Shown here: in pieces, positions 51,472 to 59,383 of the stretch
Position numbering within the stretch: position 1 is the stretch's first letter
Layout of the letters: every line of letters starts with the position of its first letter
Source: a virus
IMG/VR virus record: IMGVR_UViG_3300023176_007781
Span: 1-64,000 of that record
Reading direction: 5' to 3' (one strand)
Length of the DNA: 64,000 nucleotides
Program-made: the position numbers and the translations under genes
The notes under the pieces: model-generated
What the model saw: the letters and a program-made list of their open reading frames with translations, nothing else
Told to the model about the DNA's origin: nothing
The model's database searches: none

Positions 51472-52441
51472 TGTTTAATCTCATTTTTCTTCTATATTCT
51501 TCTCGTATTATTTTCTTAAGAGCAGACTTAGGTATTTTGTAAGATTCAAGCTTGTGAATACCTTTCTTCCCCTGTGATAAAGCAGGCGAAATAGTATCAG
51601 TAACAAACTTAGCCGTACCAAATAATTCTATGGCTTGTTTAACCCATGCAATCGGACCAGCAAACTGTTCAATCGCTTTACCTGCTAATTTTTCCACAAG
51701 CTCCTGAATTTTGTTCTTGAACTCTTCGACAAAACCAAATTTTTCTTTAATAACATCAAACACTTTTTCCTTGACAGCATCTAAAACATCTTCCTTTGCA
51801 TCTTCTATTTTACCAGTAAGATAGTCTAATACTTCCCCTTTAAAATGTTTAACTGGTTCTTTTAATATTTCAATAGCATTACCTAGCTTGTCACTGATTT
51901 CAAAATTATCATCTAAATATTTTACACCTAGTATATACGCTAAGTTTGACAACAAGCCTTTCCAACCAGAGATTTTTGCTACACTAACTCTGAAACTATC
52001 TATAGTCTTAGCAATCTTATACAAGCCTTTTGCAAATGTTGGCATGTTGTATTTTTTTAAATAATCGCCTATTTTATTAATTTTGTTAGCAATATTTTTA
52101 CCTGCAGCCCTCCCGGAGTATTGCACGAAAACATTAATCTGCTTAAGCATTTTTCCATTTTGCACAGCTGCTGTAAGAGCAGCAACAATACCCTTGACGT
52201 CTGAACCAAATTCGTTTATTGCTTCGATTGGCTCCATGGCCTTTTTTTTAATTTTATTAAAACCCTTACCTAGAAATTTTTTAGCAGGATCCCACCAACT
52301 TTCAAAAAGCAAATGTTCTCTAAGAATTGCCTCTTGTAGCTGGATATTATAACGACCCTCAACTAGTAATCCGCGTTCGAAACCTAGTACCTCTACGATA
52401 TAATTTTCACTTAACTCATGCGGTGTTATTAAACTTGACAT
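51440..52441 (-). CDS. leader-motif protein with C-terminal leader-like segment
   Basis: A 333-residue protein. The usual motif is not at the N-terminus, but a near-perfect one is at the C-terminus: ESYKIPKSALKKIIREEYRR followed by a basic tail. The N-terminal region has several L-x-E sites (LLVE-G, LQE-A, LFE-S). The middle is rich in amphipathic helices with repeated KxKEKFD-like segments and hydrophobic faces (LTAAVQNGK, EFKNKIQELVEKLAGKA). The body could be membrane-active (inference). Confidence 0.6.
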   Translation of the reverse strand: MSSLITPHELSENYIVEVLGFERGLLVEGRYNIQLQEAILREHLLFESWWDPAKKFLGKGFNKIKKKAMEPIEAINEFGSDVKGIVAALTAAVQNGKMLKQINVFVQYSGRAAGKNIANKINKIGDYLKKYNMPTFAKGLYKIAKTIDSFRVSVAKISGWKGLLSNLAYILGVKYLDDNFEISDKLGNAIEILKEPVKHFKGEVLDYLTGKIEDAKEDVLDAVKEKVFDVIKEKFGFVEEFKNKIQELVEKLAGKAIEQFAGPIAWVKQAIELFGTAKFVTDTISPALSQGKKGIHKLESYKIPKSALKKIIREEYRRKMRLNNARLRTKKIY

Positions 52442-52452
52442 TGATTTACTCC

Positions 52453-52773
52453 TTATTGTATATTCATTTGACTTTCAAAATGTAGTTGAACAGCTGCTAA
52501 TACTCCCGCTTCAGCATCTTCACAGCCCATCTCAATACAGCACTCTCTTACACATTTATGCATAGTGATACTAAAACGTCGACCCTGCATTAATTCAAGT
52601 TCGACTTTCGTACGATGTAGATTTAGTTTTTCTATACATTTCTTGATGCATTCTTCAACAATATCAGCTGACGACTCGTTCAGAGTGCTGAATGCGTACG
52701 CGTTCCACAATCTTCTGTGTCTTGCATACTCTTCCTTAATAATACGTTTTAGTGTCTTTCTAGATATTTTCAT
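52453..52773 (-). CDS. leader-island small Cys-rich protein
   Basis: A 106-residue protein. Leader KISRKTLKRIIKEEYARHRR, then a longer spacer to STLNE-S. The body has a Cys-rich helical region (VEECIKKCIEKLNLH, then HKCVRECCIEMGCEDAEAG). Cys pairs could be disulfides or metal ligands. Not recognised. Confidence 0.6.
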   Translation of the reverse strand: MKISRKTLKRIIKEEYARHRRLWNAYAFSTLNESSADIVEECIKKCIEKLNLHRTKVELELMQGRRFSITMHKCVRECCIEMGCEDAEAGVLAAVQLHFESQMNIQ

Positions 52774-52789
52774 ATTTATCTCCTAACTA

Positions 52790-53425
52790 TTATATATCTT
52801 CCATATATGCCCACTCGAACATGCTATATTCGTCTGCGTCTTTTAACCAAGCATCACAAAACTGTTTATAAGTTTCATAATCCAACCCAAAGACACCTTT
52901 ATCATTATTAATTTCAGCCTGATTTACCATCCATTGAAAAGATCGAGTATCATCACCACACCCCTCAATTGTAGGTAAATTATAACCCATCATAAAACTG
53001 TCCTCCCAGAGTTGAATTAATTTGCTTCGCTTTTGCATAAAATATGACGCAACTGTGTCTTCAAATCTTGAAAGTATACTTTTAACATCTTTAAAAGATG
53101 GACAGTCGCCTTTTTCAGGGTGAGTTATACGTGTGCGTTTATCATATTCGCCCATAGGGTCCTTATGTATTTCGTCATCATCCGAAAATTCATGATATGG
53201 TCCATATTGTGGTTTATAACCTGCACCTTTAGCTAGATGATCTGCATATTTTCTATCACTGGTTTTTAAGTCCCTTAATTTCCCAACATGGTCTGGCTTA
53301 AGTTGATCAGCTGGGTCTTCGTCTGGCACAGCCATAGTACCTGCAGGTCCGGATATAAAAGACTCGTTTATTCTTCTATATTCTTCTCGTATTATTTGTC
53401 TTAACCTTTTCTTAGATATTCTCAT
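52790..53425 (-). CDS. leader-island protein
   Basis: A 211-residue acidic protein. Leader RISKKRLRQIIREEYRRINE-S. The body begins FISGPAGTMAVPDEDPADQL, then KYADHLAKGAGYKPQYGPYH and a helical part (FKDVKSILSRFEDTVASYF). The C-terminus is acidic (WLKDADEYSMFEWAYMEDI). Function unknown. Confidence 0.6.
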   Translation of the reverse strand: MRISKKRLRQIIREEYRRINESFISGPAGTMAVPDEDPADQLKPDHVGKLRDLKTSDRKYADHLAKGAGYKPQYGPYHEFSDDDEIHKDPMGEYDKRTRITHPEKGDCPSFKDVKSILSRFEDTVASYFMQKRSKLIQLWEDSFMMGYNLPTIEGCGDDTRSFQWMVNQAEINNDKGVFGLDYETYKQFCDAWLKDADEYSMFEWAYMEDI

Positions 53426-53426
53426 G

Positions 53427-54230
53427 CTATTTCCTTGAAGGCAATGTGCCGTAATGATAATACTTCATAGTATCTTTATATTGCTTTCGTAAACTTTTAA
53501 TAGCTTCTCGAATCATTTTTAATGCTTGTCGACCATCCGAAAAAGAAGCAAGATCCTGACGATCTTTTTCATACTTAGCATCACTCAAATACTTTTCCAA
53601 ATTGTTAGCTGCCCTAATGATATCCTTTTCTAAAACAAAATTATTAATGTATTTATGAAGCCTGGTTCTGTCCGCCAAGTCTTGACCAAAAAACCCGATG
53701 TCGGATCCTTTAAAACCAAACTCATTCCCAGTATCACTTTCCATTCTTTCATTAATTGTTTTTATCCATATATCTTCAGCTACACGGGACAAATTATAAA
53801 CTTGATTATTTGTATAACCACGCAAATTCAACATAAAAGGAGGTATACGATCGTCAAAGTTTCTATCAACTGTACCCGGACCATCAGGGTTAGGTACCTC
53901 TTCATCATGTATTCTTGATATCATTTCCATTTCTTCTGTATAGCCTTTACTTTTATCATAAAACCCGTACGGCTCATTAATTAATGGTGCAACTAATGCA
54001 TCCGTTTGCTTGCCATCATCAGCCCGCAAAGTGGCTAACTTATCACCATACTTTTCTTTCTGTTCATCAGACAAATACTCTTCCGGAGGCTTACGACGAT
54101 TTGGAGCATTTTTTGTAAACCAATGTTGATACGTGTGCGGCAATGACCGTTGAACCAAATTAGGCTGAGTTATAACGTTTTCAATCGCTTCTCTAATAAA
54201 ATATCGAAGTTGCCTTTTTGTAAGCCTCAT
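53427..54230 (-). CDS. leader-island protein B1
   Basis: A 267-residue protein. Leader RLTKRQLRYFIRE-A. Body is homologous to the gene at 54817-55623: YGDKLATLRADDGKQTDALV and NEPYGFYDKSKGYTEE are shared, and both end in a QYK-x-x-MK-Y-Y helix. 1 bp from the next gene. No function known. Confidence 0.6.
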   Translation of the reverse strand: MRLTKRQLRYFIREAIENVITQPNLVQRSLPHTYQHWFTKNAPNRRKPPEEYLSDEQKEKYGDKLATLRADDGKQTDALVAPLINEPYGFYDKSKGYTEEMEMISRIHDEEVPNPDGPGTVDRNFDDRIPPFMLNLRGYTNNQVYNLSRVAEDIWIKTINERMESDTGNEFGFKGSDIGFFGQDLADRTRLHKYINNFVLEKDIIRAANNLEKYLSDAKYEKDRQDLASFSDGRQALKMIREAIKSLRKQYKDTMKYYHYGTLPSRK

Positions 54231-54250
54231 AGAAGCCTCCTTTGTTATGA

Positions 54251-54697
54251 TTAGGTGTTTTCTTCATCAGTACCGGGCATGACACCATACTTTTCGTATT
54301 CCCAACCATCTTCTTGCCAATCGACAACATCCGGTGATACAGATCTCAATTGATTTTTTCTCCTTCTGTCTGAAGGCAATTCTCCACCTTCAGGTACATC
54401 ATGATATTCTTTCCAGATGGTCAGAGCACGAAACAAAATATTGTAACACTCTTGGTCCTTTCCTTCTCGAGCAGACTTAAGTCCGTTAGCAGGATTCTCA
54501 CCTAAAAGAAACGCAAAAGCTAGTTGTTCCTCTGTCGCTTCAGGAAACAATTCTTTTAATTGCAAACACATCTCATGAACAGGGTGGTGGTTTTTCATGC
54601 CTAGGTGATACCCAACAGTGCCGGCAATGCCTTCTTTTATAACTTCCTGATATTCTTCTCGAATAATTCTTTTGAGTTGTCTTTTTGTAATTTTCAT
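54251..54697 (-). CDS. leader-island protein
   Basis: A 148-residue protein. Leader KITKRQLKRIIREEYQEVIKE-G (I-K-E-G site). Helical body with MCLQLKELFPEATEEQLAFA then FLLGENPANGLKSA and FRALTIWKEYHDVPEGGE. Unknown. Confidence 0.6.
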   Translation of the reverse strand: MKITKRQLKRIIREEYQEVIKEGIAGTVGYHLGMKNHHPVHEMCLQLKELFPEATEEQLAFAFLLGENPANGLKSAREGKDQECYNILFRALTIWKEYHDVPEGGELPSDRRRKNQLRSVSPDVVDWQEDGWEYEKYGVMPGTDEENT

Positions 54698-54724
54698 TTT
54701 ATACCCCTTTTTGATAATTTCATT

Positions 54725-54811
54725 TTATAACCCTTTAGCATCCATCTGACCATCTTTGTATGCTTCCATCGCTTGTTCATAGTCATTCGGATAATCGTAT
54801 TTTTGTGTCCT
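54725..54811 (-). pseudogene. decayed C-terminal fragment of a B-type leader protein
   Basis: A 28-codon stretch between a TAG and a TAA, without its own good start. It reads YPNDYEQAMEAYKDGQMDAK and resembles the end of the next gene (QYKTAMKWYYTGQIADGW): Y-x-x-A-M-x-x-Y-x-x-G-Q is common to both. It is in another frame directly downstream of that gene, so a partial duplication or frameshifted tail is likely. Confidence 0.45.
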
Positions 54812-54816
54812 CTATT

Positions 54817-55623
54817 TCAGTTCTCTAACAATGGCATATACCAACCATCAGCAATTTGACCAGTGTAGTACCATTTCATTGCTGTCTTATATTGTTTTTC
54901 TAAACTTGAAACGAGGGTTTCCATGTCTGCCAATAATGTTTCGCCTCTGTAAGAATAATTAGAAACTATTTCTTCGCGATCATCCGCATATTTAGCATCT
55001 GTCAAGTATTCCTCTATCTTGGCTTTCGCTGTAAGAATATCTTTGAGGGCAAGCTCGCTATAATAATCAAAAAGTCTAGATATGGCGTTTGTGCCAGTGT
55101 CTCTACCCCAAGGATTAGCTACACCGCTGGTCGAGTATATCTTGTATGCAGCTTTGTACACTATATTATAGTCATGATTTTCAGTTGCTAGCAATTTCTC
55201 AACTGTTGGAGGAACAGACTGTCGCCTTCTATGTAATAAATTCGCTGGATCCTCTGGGTCTGGGATATAATCTTCTGAGTGCATGCGATATAAAATATCT
55301 TGCTCTTCAGTGAAACCCTTACTTGAATCGTACCAACCAAACGGTTCGTTAACAACAGGACCAACTAATGCATCAGCTTGATGCGGATCAGTATTACGCA
55401 AATTTGCTACCTTATCACTATATTTCTTTTTTTGCTCCGGAGAAAAATATGTCTCTGGAAACTTCCGCGACCACTTGCCCTGTTGCATCAGAGACTTCCA
55501 GTGCACGGGTTGGTATGTATGCGGCAAAGAAGCCACAACACGATTAGGCTCCATCATTTGAGATGATATAGCCTCTCGTATGACCAATCGCAGCTGCTTT
55601 AATTGTTTTTGTCTTCTATTCAT
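54817..55623 (-). CDS. leader-island protein B2
   Basis: A 268-residue protein from the ATG at 55623 (GAGGG 8-10 bp upstream). Leader NRRQKQLKQLRLVIRE-A. Paralogue of 53427-54230 with YSDKVANLRNTDPHQADALV, NEPFGWYDSSKGFTEEQDIL and a C-terminal QYKTAMKWYYTG. The start overlaps the end of the 55616 gene by 8 nt. Confidence 0.6.
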   Translation of the reverse strand: MNRRQKQLKQLRLVIREAISSQMMEPNRVVASLPHTYQPVHWKSLMQQGKWSRKFPETYFSPEQKKKYSDKVANLRNTDPHQADALVGPVVNEPFGWYDSSKGFTEEQDILYRMHSEDYIPDPEDPANLLHRRRQSVPPTVEKLLATENHDYNIVYKAAYKIYSTSGVANPWGRDTGTNAISRLFDYYSELALKDILTAKAKIEEYLTDAKYADDREEIVSNYSYRGETLLADMETLVSSLEKQYKTAMKWYYTGQIADGWYMPLLEN

Positions 55624-55960
55624 ATATAGTCCCTCGAGGCGGTGTTGGTCCATAAACAGTTATATCTCTCATCTTTGGATCCGGATGACGCCTAGGCATT
55701 AAAATACCAGCTGATATACAATCCTGAATTAATGAAACACAAGTTTCCATATCAGCCTCCTCACCAAAAAGCTGTTTGTAAACCTGCCCGGCACAATGAC
55801 AACAAACATAACCATTCTTACTTGCCATAGCTTCCAACTGTTCTACACAATCCAACCAAACATCATCGAAAGCACTCTCATTAATACTATGTACCCGCGC
55901 TGCGCGGCGCGCATACTCTTCTCGGATAATTTTTTTCAACTGTCTTTTTGTAATTTTCAT
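55616..55960 (-). CDS. leader-island protein
   Basis: A 114-residue protein. Leader KITKRQLKKIIREEYARRAA then RVHSINE-S. The body has NGYVCCHCAGQVYKQLF and several Cys and His (CCHC, ETCVSLIQDC), which could be a metal site, and a Pro-rich tail (GPTPPRGTIYE). Function unknown. Confidence 0.6.
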   Translation of the reverse strand: MKITKRQLKKIIREEYARRAARVHSINESAFDDVWLDCVEQLEAMASKNGYVCCHCAGQVYKQLFGEEADMETCVSLIQDCISAGILMPRRHPDPKMRDITVYGPTPPRGTIYE

Positions 55961-55977
55961 ACATTCCCCCCGCTTAT

Positions 55978-56292
55978 CTATCTATTACCGCCGGGTTGCT
56001 TTTCCAACCACCGATGTAACCGTTTTTCTGATATACCCCGGGATTCACATGTCCAATTAACCATATCCTGGATAGACTTGTCAAACCCGGTCTCCAGTTC
56101 CATTAACATGAAATTAATAGCTATATTCGCAATATCCTCTCTGCTTAATAACTTGCCAACATCAGAAGCCATTTTAGCATCACTCTTGCTTATAGCCTTT
56201 CTCCGTCTCTCATATTTTTCTTCGCCTATAGATTCCGCGCCAGCTATATGCTCTCTTATTATTCGTCTCAACCGCTTTTTAGATATTTTCAT
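55978..56292 (-). CDS. leader-island protein
   Basis: A 104-residue protein from the ATG at 56292, skipping an in-frame upstream start so that the leader is at the N-terminus: KISKKRLRRIIRE-H. Helical, basic body (YERRRKAISKSDAKMASDVG). Candidate cleavage after IRE or after a later SIGE. Unknown. Confidence 0.55.
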   Translation of the reverse strand: MKISKKRLRRIIREHIAGAESIGEEKYERRRKAISKSDAKMASDVGKLLSREDIANIAINFMLMELETGFDKSIQDMVNWTCESRGISEKRLHRWLEKQPGGNR

Positions 56293-56318
56293 AATATAAC
56301 CTTTGTACATGCATGTAG

Positions 56319-56738
56319 TTATCTACGTGGACCTTCTAACAAAGCTTTGTACATACGGGCCATCCGTAACAAACTTTCCGCCTGTTTTACTTCACCTACT
56401 TCACCATCTAGTCCACCCAGCTGTGATAGATATTCTTTCATTCCACTTAAATTTTCAATAGCTTTGGAAACACTTCCACTTAACATGTCCTTTTCGTACG
56501 GTGAGAGATTCTTAGGTGGTCTCCCATCTTGCAAAACCTGAAGATAACCGGAATATACGTGATACATTCGCGGAGCACCGCCATGAGCTGCATGCAGTTT
56601 AGCCAAGCTATCAAATCGCTTTCTTGCTTCTTCGTATGGCGTCATGTTACGCATATCTTCATTTAGCATTTTACGTATACGCAAACGTGTATACTCCTCT
56701 TTTATAATTCGTCTCAATTGCCTTTTGGATATTCTCAT
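56319..56738 (-). CDS. leader-island protein
   Basis: A 139-residue protein. Leader RISKRQLRRIIKEEYTRLRI then RKMLNE-D. Body has FDSLAKLHAAHGGAPRMYHV, YSGYLQVLQDGRPPKNLSPY and a helical end. The leader is nearly identical to the next gene's. Unknown. Confidence 0.6.
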   Translation of the reverse strand: MRISKRQLRRIIKEEYTRLRIRKMLNEDMRNMTPYEEARKRFDSLAKLHAAHGGAPRMYHVYSGYLQVLQDGRPPKNLSPYEKDMLSGSVSKAIENLSGMKEYLSQLGGLDGEVGEVKQAESLLRMARMYKALLEGPRR

Positions 56739-56740
56739 AA

Positions 56741-57196
56741 TTAAATCCCCCCAAATATCATATCTTCTAATTCATCATACATGTCCAATATGCTTTTATA
56801 TTCGCCTATCTCTTTACCGATCTGAGCTTCTTTGTCTTTATCAGACCAAGCGCGGTACTCCTCTCTTTCTAGGTTATTAAGTCTCTTCTTAATTTCCTTC
56901 TCAACTTCGCCACGTAATTTACTTTTATCAAGCCCATATTTTCTTGAATTTGCGATTTCTCGTGCCCACTCAGCAACTTCTTCTAGACTTTTGTAATCTC
57001 CGTACATATCATACCCGGGTTCATTTTCATGGTGTAAGAAATAATCCATCCATTGGATCAACGAATCAGCAATATCACTCACGTACATATCACTTTGCAT
57101 GTAACCGCCAGTGGCTTCGTTAAGCATTTTACGCACTTTTAACCGCGTATATTCTTCTCGTATAATTTGTCTCAATTGTCTTTTAGATATTCTCAT
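56741..57196 (-). CDS. leader-island protein
   Basis: A 151-residue protein. Leader RISKRQLRQIIREEYTRLKV then RKMLNE-A (L-N-E-A). The body is helical and acidic with SLEEVAEWAREIANSRKYGL and EEYRAWSDKDKEAQIGKEIG. It is the first gene of a long leader operon, behind a TATAAT-containing region. Confidence 0.6.
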   Translation of the reverse strand: MRISKRQLRQIIREEYTRLKVRKMLNEATGGYMQSDMYVSDIADSLIQWMDYFLHHENEPGYDMYGDYKSLEEVAEWAREIANSRKYGLDKSKLRGEVEKEIKKRLNNLEREEYRAWSDKDKEAQIGKEIGEYKSILDMYDELEDMIFGGI

Positions 57197-57487
57197 AATT
57201 TTCTCCCGGGAATTTTTGAAAGGTATGATATATCTTAATTATACGTTCGCTCAGGAAAAACAGTACCCATAGTCAAAAAATCTCCCCCCGGAAAATTTGA
57301 ACACTACCTTAACCCACCTCCACCCAGAAAGCGCCACACAGCGACACCACGGGGGCCATTAGGGCCAGGCCTTTTTAGCATATTTATGGGCCTTTTAGGG
57401 CTGGCCCATTTCGGGCATAAAAAAGGGCCCTTCTGGCGGGCCCTATAGACATATATGGGAGCCTAGGCTGGGCTGGCCCGTCCTGGC
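57197..57487. other. GC-rich non-coding segment with GGCC hairpins
   Basis: No convincing gene in this 291-bp stretch. It is clearly more G+C rich than its surroundings from 57280 on. Features: a TATAATTA-like site for the 56741 gene (about 57235-57245), 7-bp inverted repeat ATGGGCC/GGCCCAT (57386-57392 with 57403-57409), the terminator at 57418-57444, and repeated GGCC clusters. Confidence 0.6.
57418..57444 (-). terminator. strong intrinsic terminator (minus)
   Basis: The 7-bp all-G/C-rich stem agggccc (57424-57430) / gggccct (57438-57444), 7-nt loop, followed on minus by TTTTTT. It ends the unit of the RadA-like and 52-aa genes upstream. Confidence 0.85.
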
Positions 57488-57646
57488 TTATGAATCTAAT
57501 CGATTAACTTCCGTAATCCAGTGAGACTTTGGATGAGACCTTTGAAACATGAGGCATGCTAGTTGTGCATCCTTTGCTTGTAGGACTGTCTTACCAATAC
57601 GGTTGTAATCCTCATCGATGATATATGTTATTTCGTACGTACGCAT
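57488..57646 (-). CDS. 52-aa hypothetical protein
   Basis: A frame from ATG 57646 to TAA 57488, with GGAG about 8 bp upstream. Sequence starts RTYEITYIIDEDYNRIGKTV and contains SHPKSHWITEVNRLDS. The beta-then-helix layout and ribosome site support a real gene, 17 bp downstream of the RadA-like gene and before the strong terminator. Function unknown. Confidence 0.6.
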   Translation of the reverse strand: MRTYEITYIIDEDYNRIGKTVLQAKDAQLACLMFQRSHPKSHWITEVNRLDS

Positions 57647-57663
57647 AGTGTTAACTCCGTGAT

Positions 57664-58404
57664 TTATTTTTTAAATGTACCGACTAGTTTAAAACCTTCT
57701 TCCGCCATATCGAGGAATACTAAGTGGCCGCATCCGCCAAATCTATTTTTCTCAGCGGTAAGTACACGACAGCCTAGCAAATCAGGGTCACGTTGTTCTA
57801 TGCTGAGATGAAGATGACAGTCTACCATATGCTTGAGTTTATTGCTACCCGCCATTTTACCAGACTTATTGACTTGGTTAATGATGATAGCTATAGCATT
57901 GGTTTCCTTACAGAAGTTGGTTATCATCTCCAATGCGCCAGTTGCTGAATGATAGCGTCCAAACTTAGGGTGCATATAGTGCATACATTGTAGGGAGTCA
58001 ACGATAAAGAACAGCTGTTTCTTAGGATTGGCTGATTGGATTTCGCGGAGACCATCGATTAAATCGTCTAAGCAATCTGTATTACCGGTAAGGAAACCGT
58101 GCTTAAGACCTAATCGTTCTGTGGTGAGACTGATTTGATGCAAGCTTTCTTCCGCGGTATTGAATACTGCGATATGACCTTGGCCGGTAAGTCCGTTACA
58201 AAGGGATAATGCCATAGTAGTTTTACCAGCTCCGGGTTCTCCTGTGAAGATGGTAACTGTTGAAGGAGTAAAGCCGCGTCCACCCATGACACCGTCGACA
58301 TAATGCAAACCGGTTTGATGGCGTTGGCGTAAAGCGGGAGGTACTGTAATGTTAAGAATATCGGTACCGAATGGGATATCGTGACTGTTAATATTGAGTT
58401 TCAT
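57664..58404 (-). CDS. RadA-like RecA-fold ATPase
   Basis: A 246-residue protein. Walker A GEPGAGKT (55-62), the downstream NTAEES (as VSGEES in RadA), Walker B FFIVDSLQCMH, INQVNKSGKMAGSNKLKHMV and the RadA-specific K-N-R-F-G near residue 214. The zinc finger (N-terminal) and Lon-like domain (C-terminal) of RadA/Sms are missing. RadA helps branch migration in recombination; phage RecA-like proteins (UvsX/DnaB-like) play similar roles. The start is preceded by GGAG and a TATAATATATATA element. Confidence 0.85.
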   Translation of the reverse strand: MKLNINSHDIPFGTDILNITVPPALRQRHQTGLHYVDGVMGGRGFTPSTVTIFTGEPGAGKTTMALSLCNGLTGQGHIAVFNTAEESLHQISLTTERLGLKHGFLTGNTDCLDDLIDGLREIQSANPKKQLFFIVDSLQCMHYMHPKFGRYHSATGALEMITNFCKETNAIAIIINQVNKSGKMAGSNKLKHMVDCHLHLSIEQRDPDLLGCRVLTAEKNRFGGCGHLVFLDMAEEGFKLVGTFKK

Positions 58405-58439
58405 ATGTGCTCCAATAGGTAGGTTAATAAGTATGTTTA

Positions 58440-58465
58440 ATTGGTATATATATTATAATTCGTTA
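58440..58465 (-). promoter_or_regulatory. TATAATATATATACC element before the RadA-like gene
   Basis: On minus, CGAATTATAATATATATACC lies about 40-55 bp before the RadA-like start. It is a variant of the TTATATTATATATAC elements found before other operons. A TATAAT hexamer is included. Confidence 0.45.
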
Positions 58466-58492
58466 AGATTAAATTTACAAAATTTACTGGGA

Positions 58493-58897
58493 TTATTTTG
58501 CGTTAAATTCTTCCCGCAATTCCTTGTATCTTGGGTGGTCCGGATTATTGATGGCGTATTCCCATTCATTCTCTTCGGCTTCTTGAATATTACGCGCATT
58601 GTCTAGAATGACTTCTGCTTCTTCTAGAATGTATGAGTACTCGAATGCCAATGTCTCATACATATTTACTTGCGCAATAAGACCTTCAACGAATTCGACA
58701 TCTATATCCATAGGCTTGACATTATAGGTGCACTCGACTATTCTGGATATAAGACATTTTTCCGGACCAGCGGCTAAAAGCTTTTCAATATTGGCGACGG
58801 TTTCCGGTGTAAACATATCTGCATTTTCTAGAAGTCTTTGCAAATCGGTAACACTGTGATCGGCTAGATAATCGTATGGTATAGTTTTTTTAGTCAT
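58493..58897 (-). CDS. hypothetical acidic protein
   Basis: A 134-residue protein from the ATG at 58897 (GGAG 7 bp upstream); a longer reading with a non-ATG start adds 13 residues. Highly acidic and helical (FEYSYILEEAEVILDNARNI, QEAEENEWEY). No motif recognised. Upstream of the RadA-like gene but 88 bp away with its own promoter-like element between. Confidence 0.6.
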   Translation of the reverse strand: MTKKTIPYDYLADHSVTDLQRLLENADMFTPETVANIEKLLAAGPEKCLISRIVECTYNVKPMDIDVEFVEGLIAQVNMYETLAFEYSYILEEAEVILDNARNIQEAEENEWEYAINNPDHPRYKELREEFNAK

Positions 58898-58970
58898 AAG
58901 TTTCTCCTTGTAAGTATTCGGGGCCGGAGGGACCAAACCTCCGTGGTGATGGTGATGAATTCGTGTGCAA

Positions 58971-59066
58971 TTATTCTGGCGGGCGGGTTAACGTGAGCAT
59001 AAAAAGCATGAGGCCGAAAAGCGTGAACATCCCTAACCAAAGGCAAAGTAGTATAAAAAGCTGCAT
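58971..59066 (-). CDS. 31-aa hydrophobic peptide
   Basis: A frame from ATG 59066 to TAA 58971, with ribosome site AGGAG 6 bp upstream and a TTATATTA element at 59095. The peptide (QLFILLCLWLGMFTLFGLML, then FMLTLTRPPE) is one membrane helix with a short polar end. Too small for routine detection but well supported by its signals. Possibly an early membrane peptide. Confidence 0.55.
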   Translation of the reverse strand: MQLFILLCLWLGMFTLFGLMLFMLTLTRPPE

Positions 59067-59086
59067 AGTGTTCTCCTGTGTTTGAT

Positions 59087-59107
59087 TACATATATAATAT
59101 AACCGGT
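59087..59107 (-). promoter_or_regulatory. TTATATTATATATG element
   Basis: On minus, ACCGGTTATATTATATATGTAATC with the octamer at 59095-59102, about 30 bp before the 59066 start. Same octamer as before the MoxR, VWA and 20946 genes. Confidence 0.5.
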
Positions 59108-59383
59108 TACTGGAGATTTTGCAAAAAACACTGTAAAAAAATAATTCTTTTTTCCGCGGAGAGGGTAGACTCCAGACGGCGTGAGGATGGATTGACGATA
59201 GATTAGTCAGGATGTGCGAGAGGGCCTTAAAGGTACGGTACCCGTATAAGCACTCGTATTCAGTGTCAGCATTACCTGGTGTACAGTATACTGTGGTTTA
59301 TGGTATGAAATGGTGTCTATCCGGGTTGCTGGTATTTGGTAGTTTGGCCAGAGATGATGGTTTATGGTGATGGGTGTTGGTAA
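59103..59383. other. non-coding segment
   Basis: No gene supported over this stretch between the 59066 start and the next gene's stop. On either strand the frames are short and lack ribosome sites. It contains an 11-nt direct repeat (TGGTTTATGGT at 59294 and 59358) and is richer in G+C than neighbouring regions. It could hold a 3' UTR or an unknown RNA. Confidence 0.4.

Noticed and set aside
55796-56299. Plus-strand open frame of 167 codons across leader genes
   Set aside because: It is antisense to two leader-type genes whose N-termini fit the family pattern perfectly; its own sequence shows no domain.
57280-57480. CRISPR array
   Set aside because: The GGCC repeats are short hairpin arms with irregular spacing and no uniform direct repeats or spacers.
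59103-59383. A structured non-coding RNA
   Set aside because: A short direct repeat is present, but no convincing long stem or known RNA motif could be drawn by eye.
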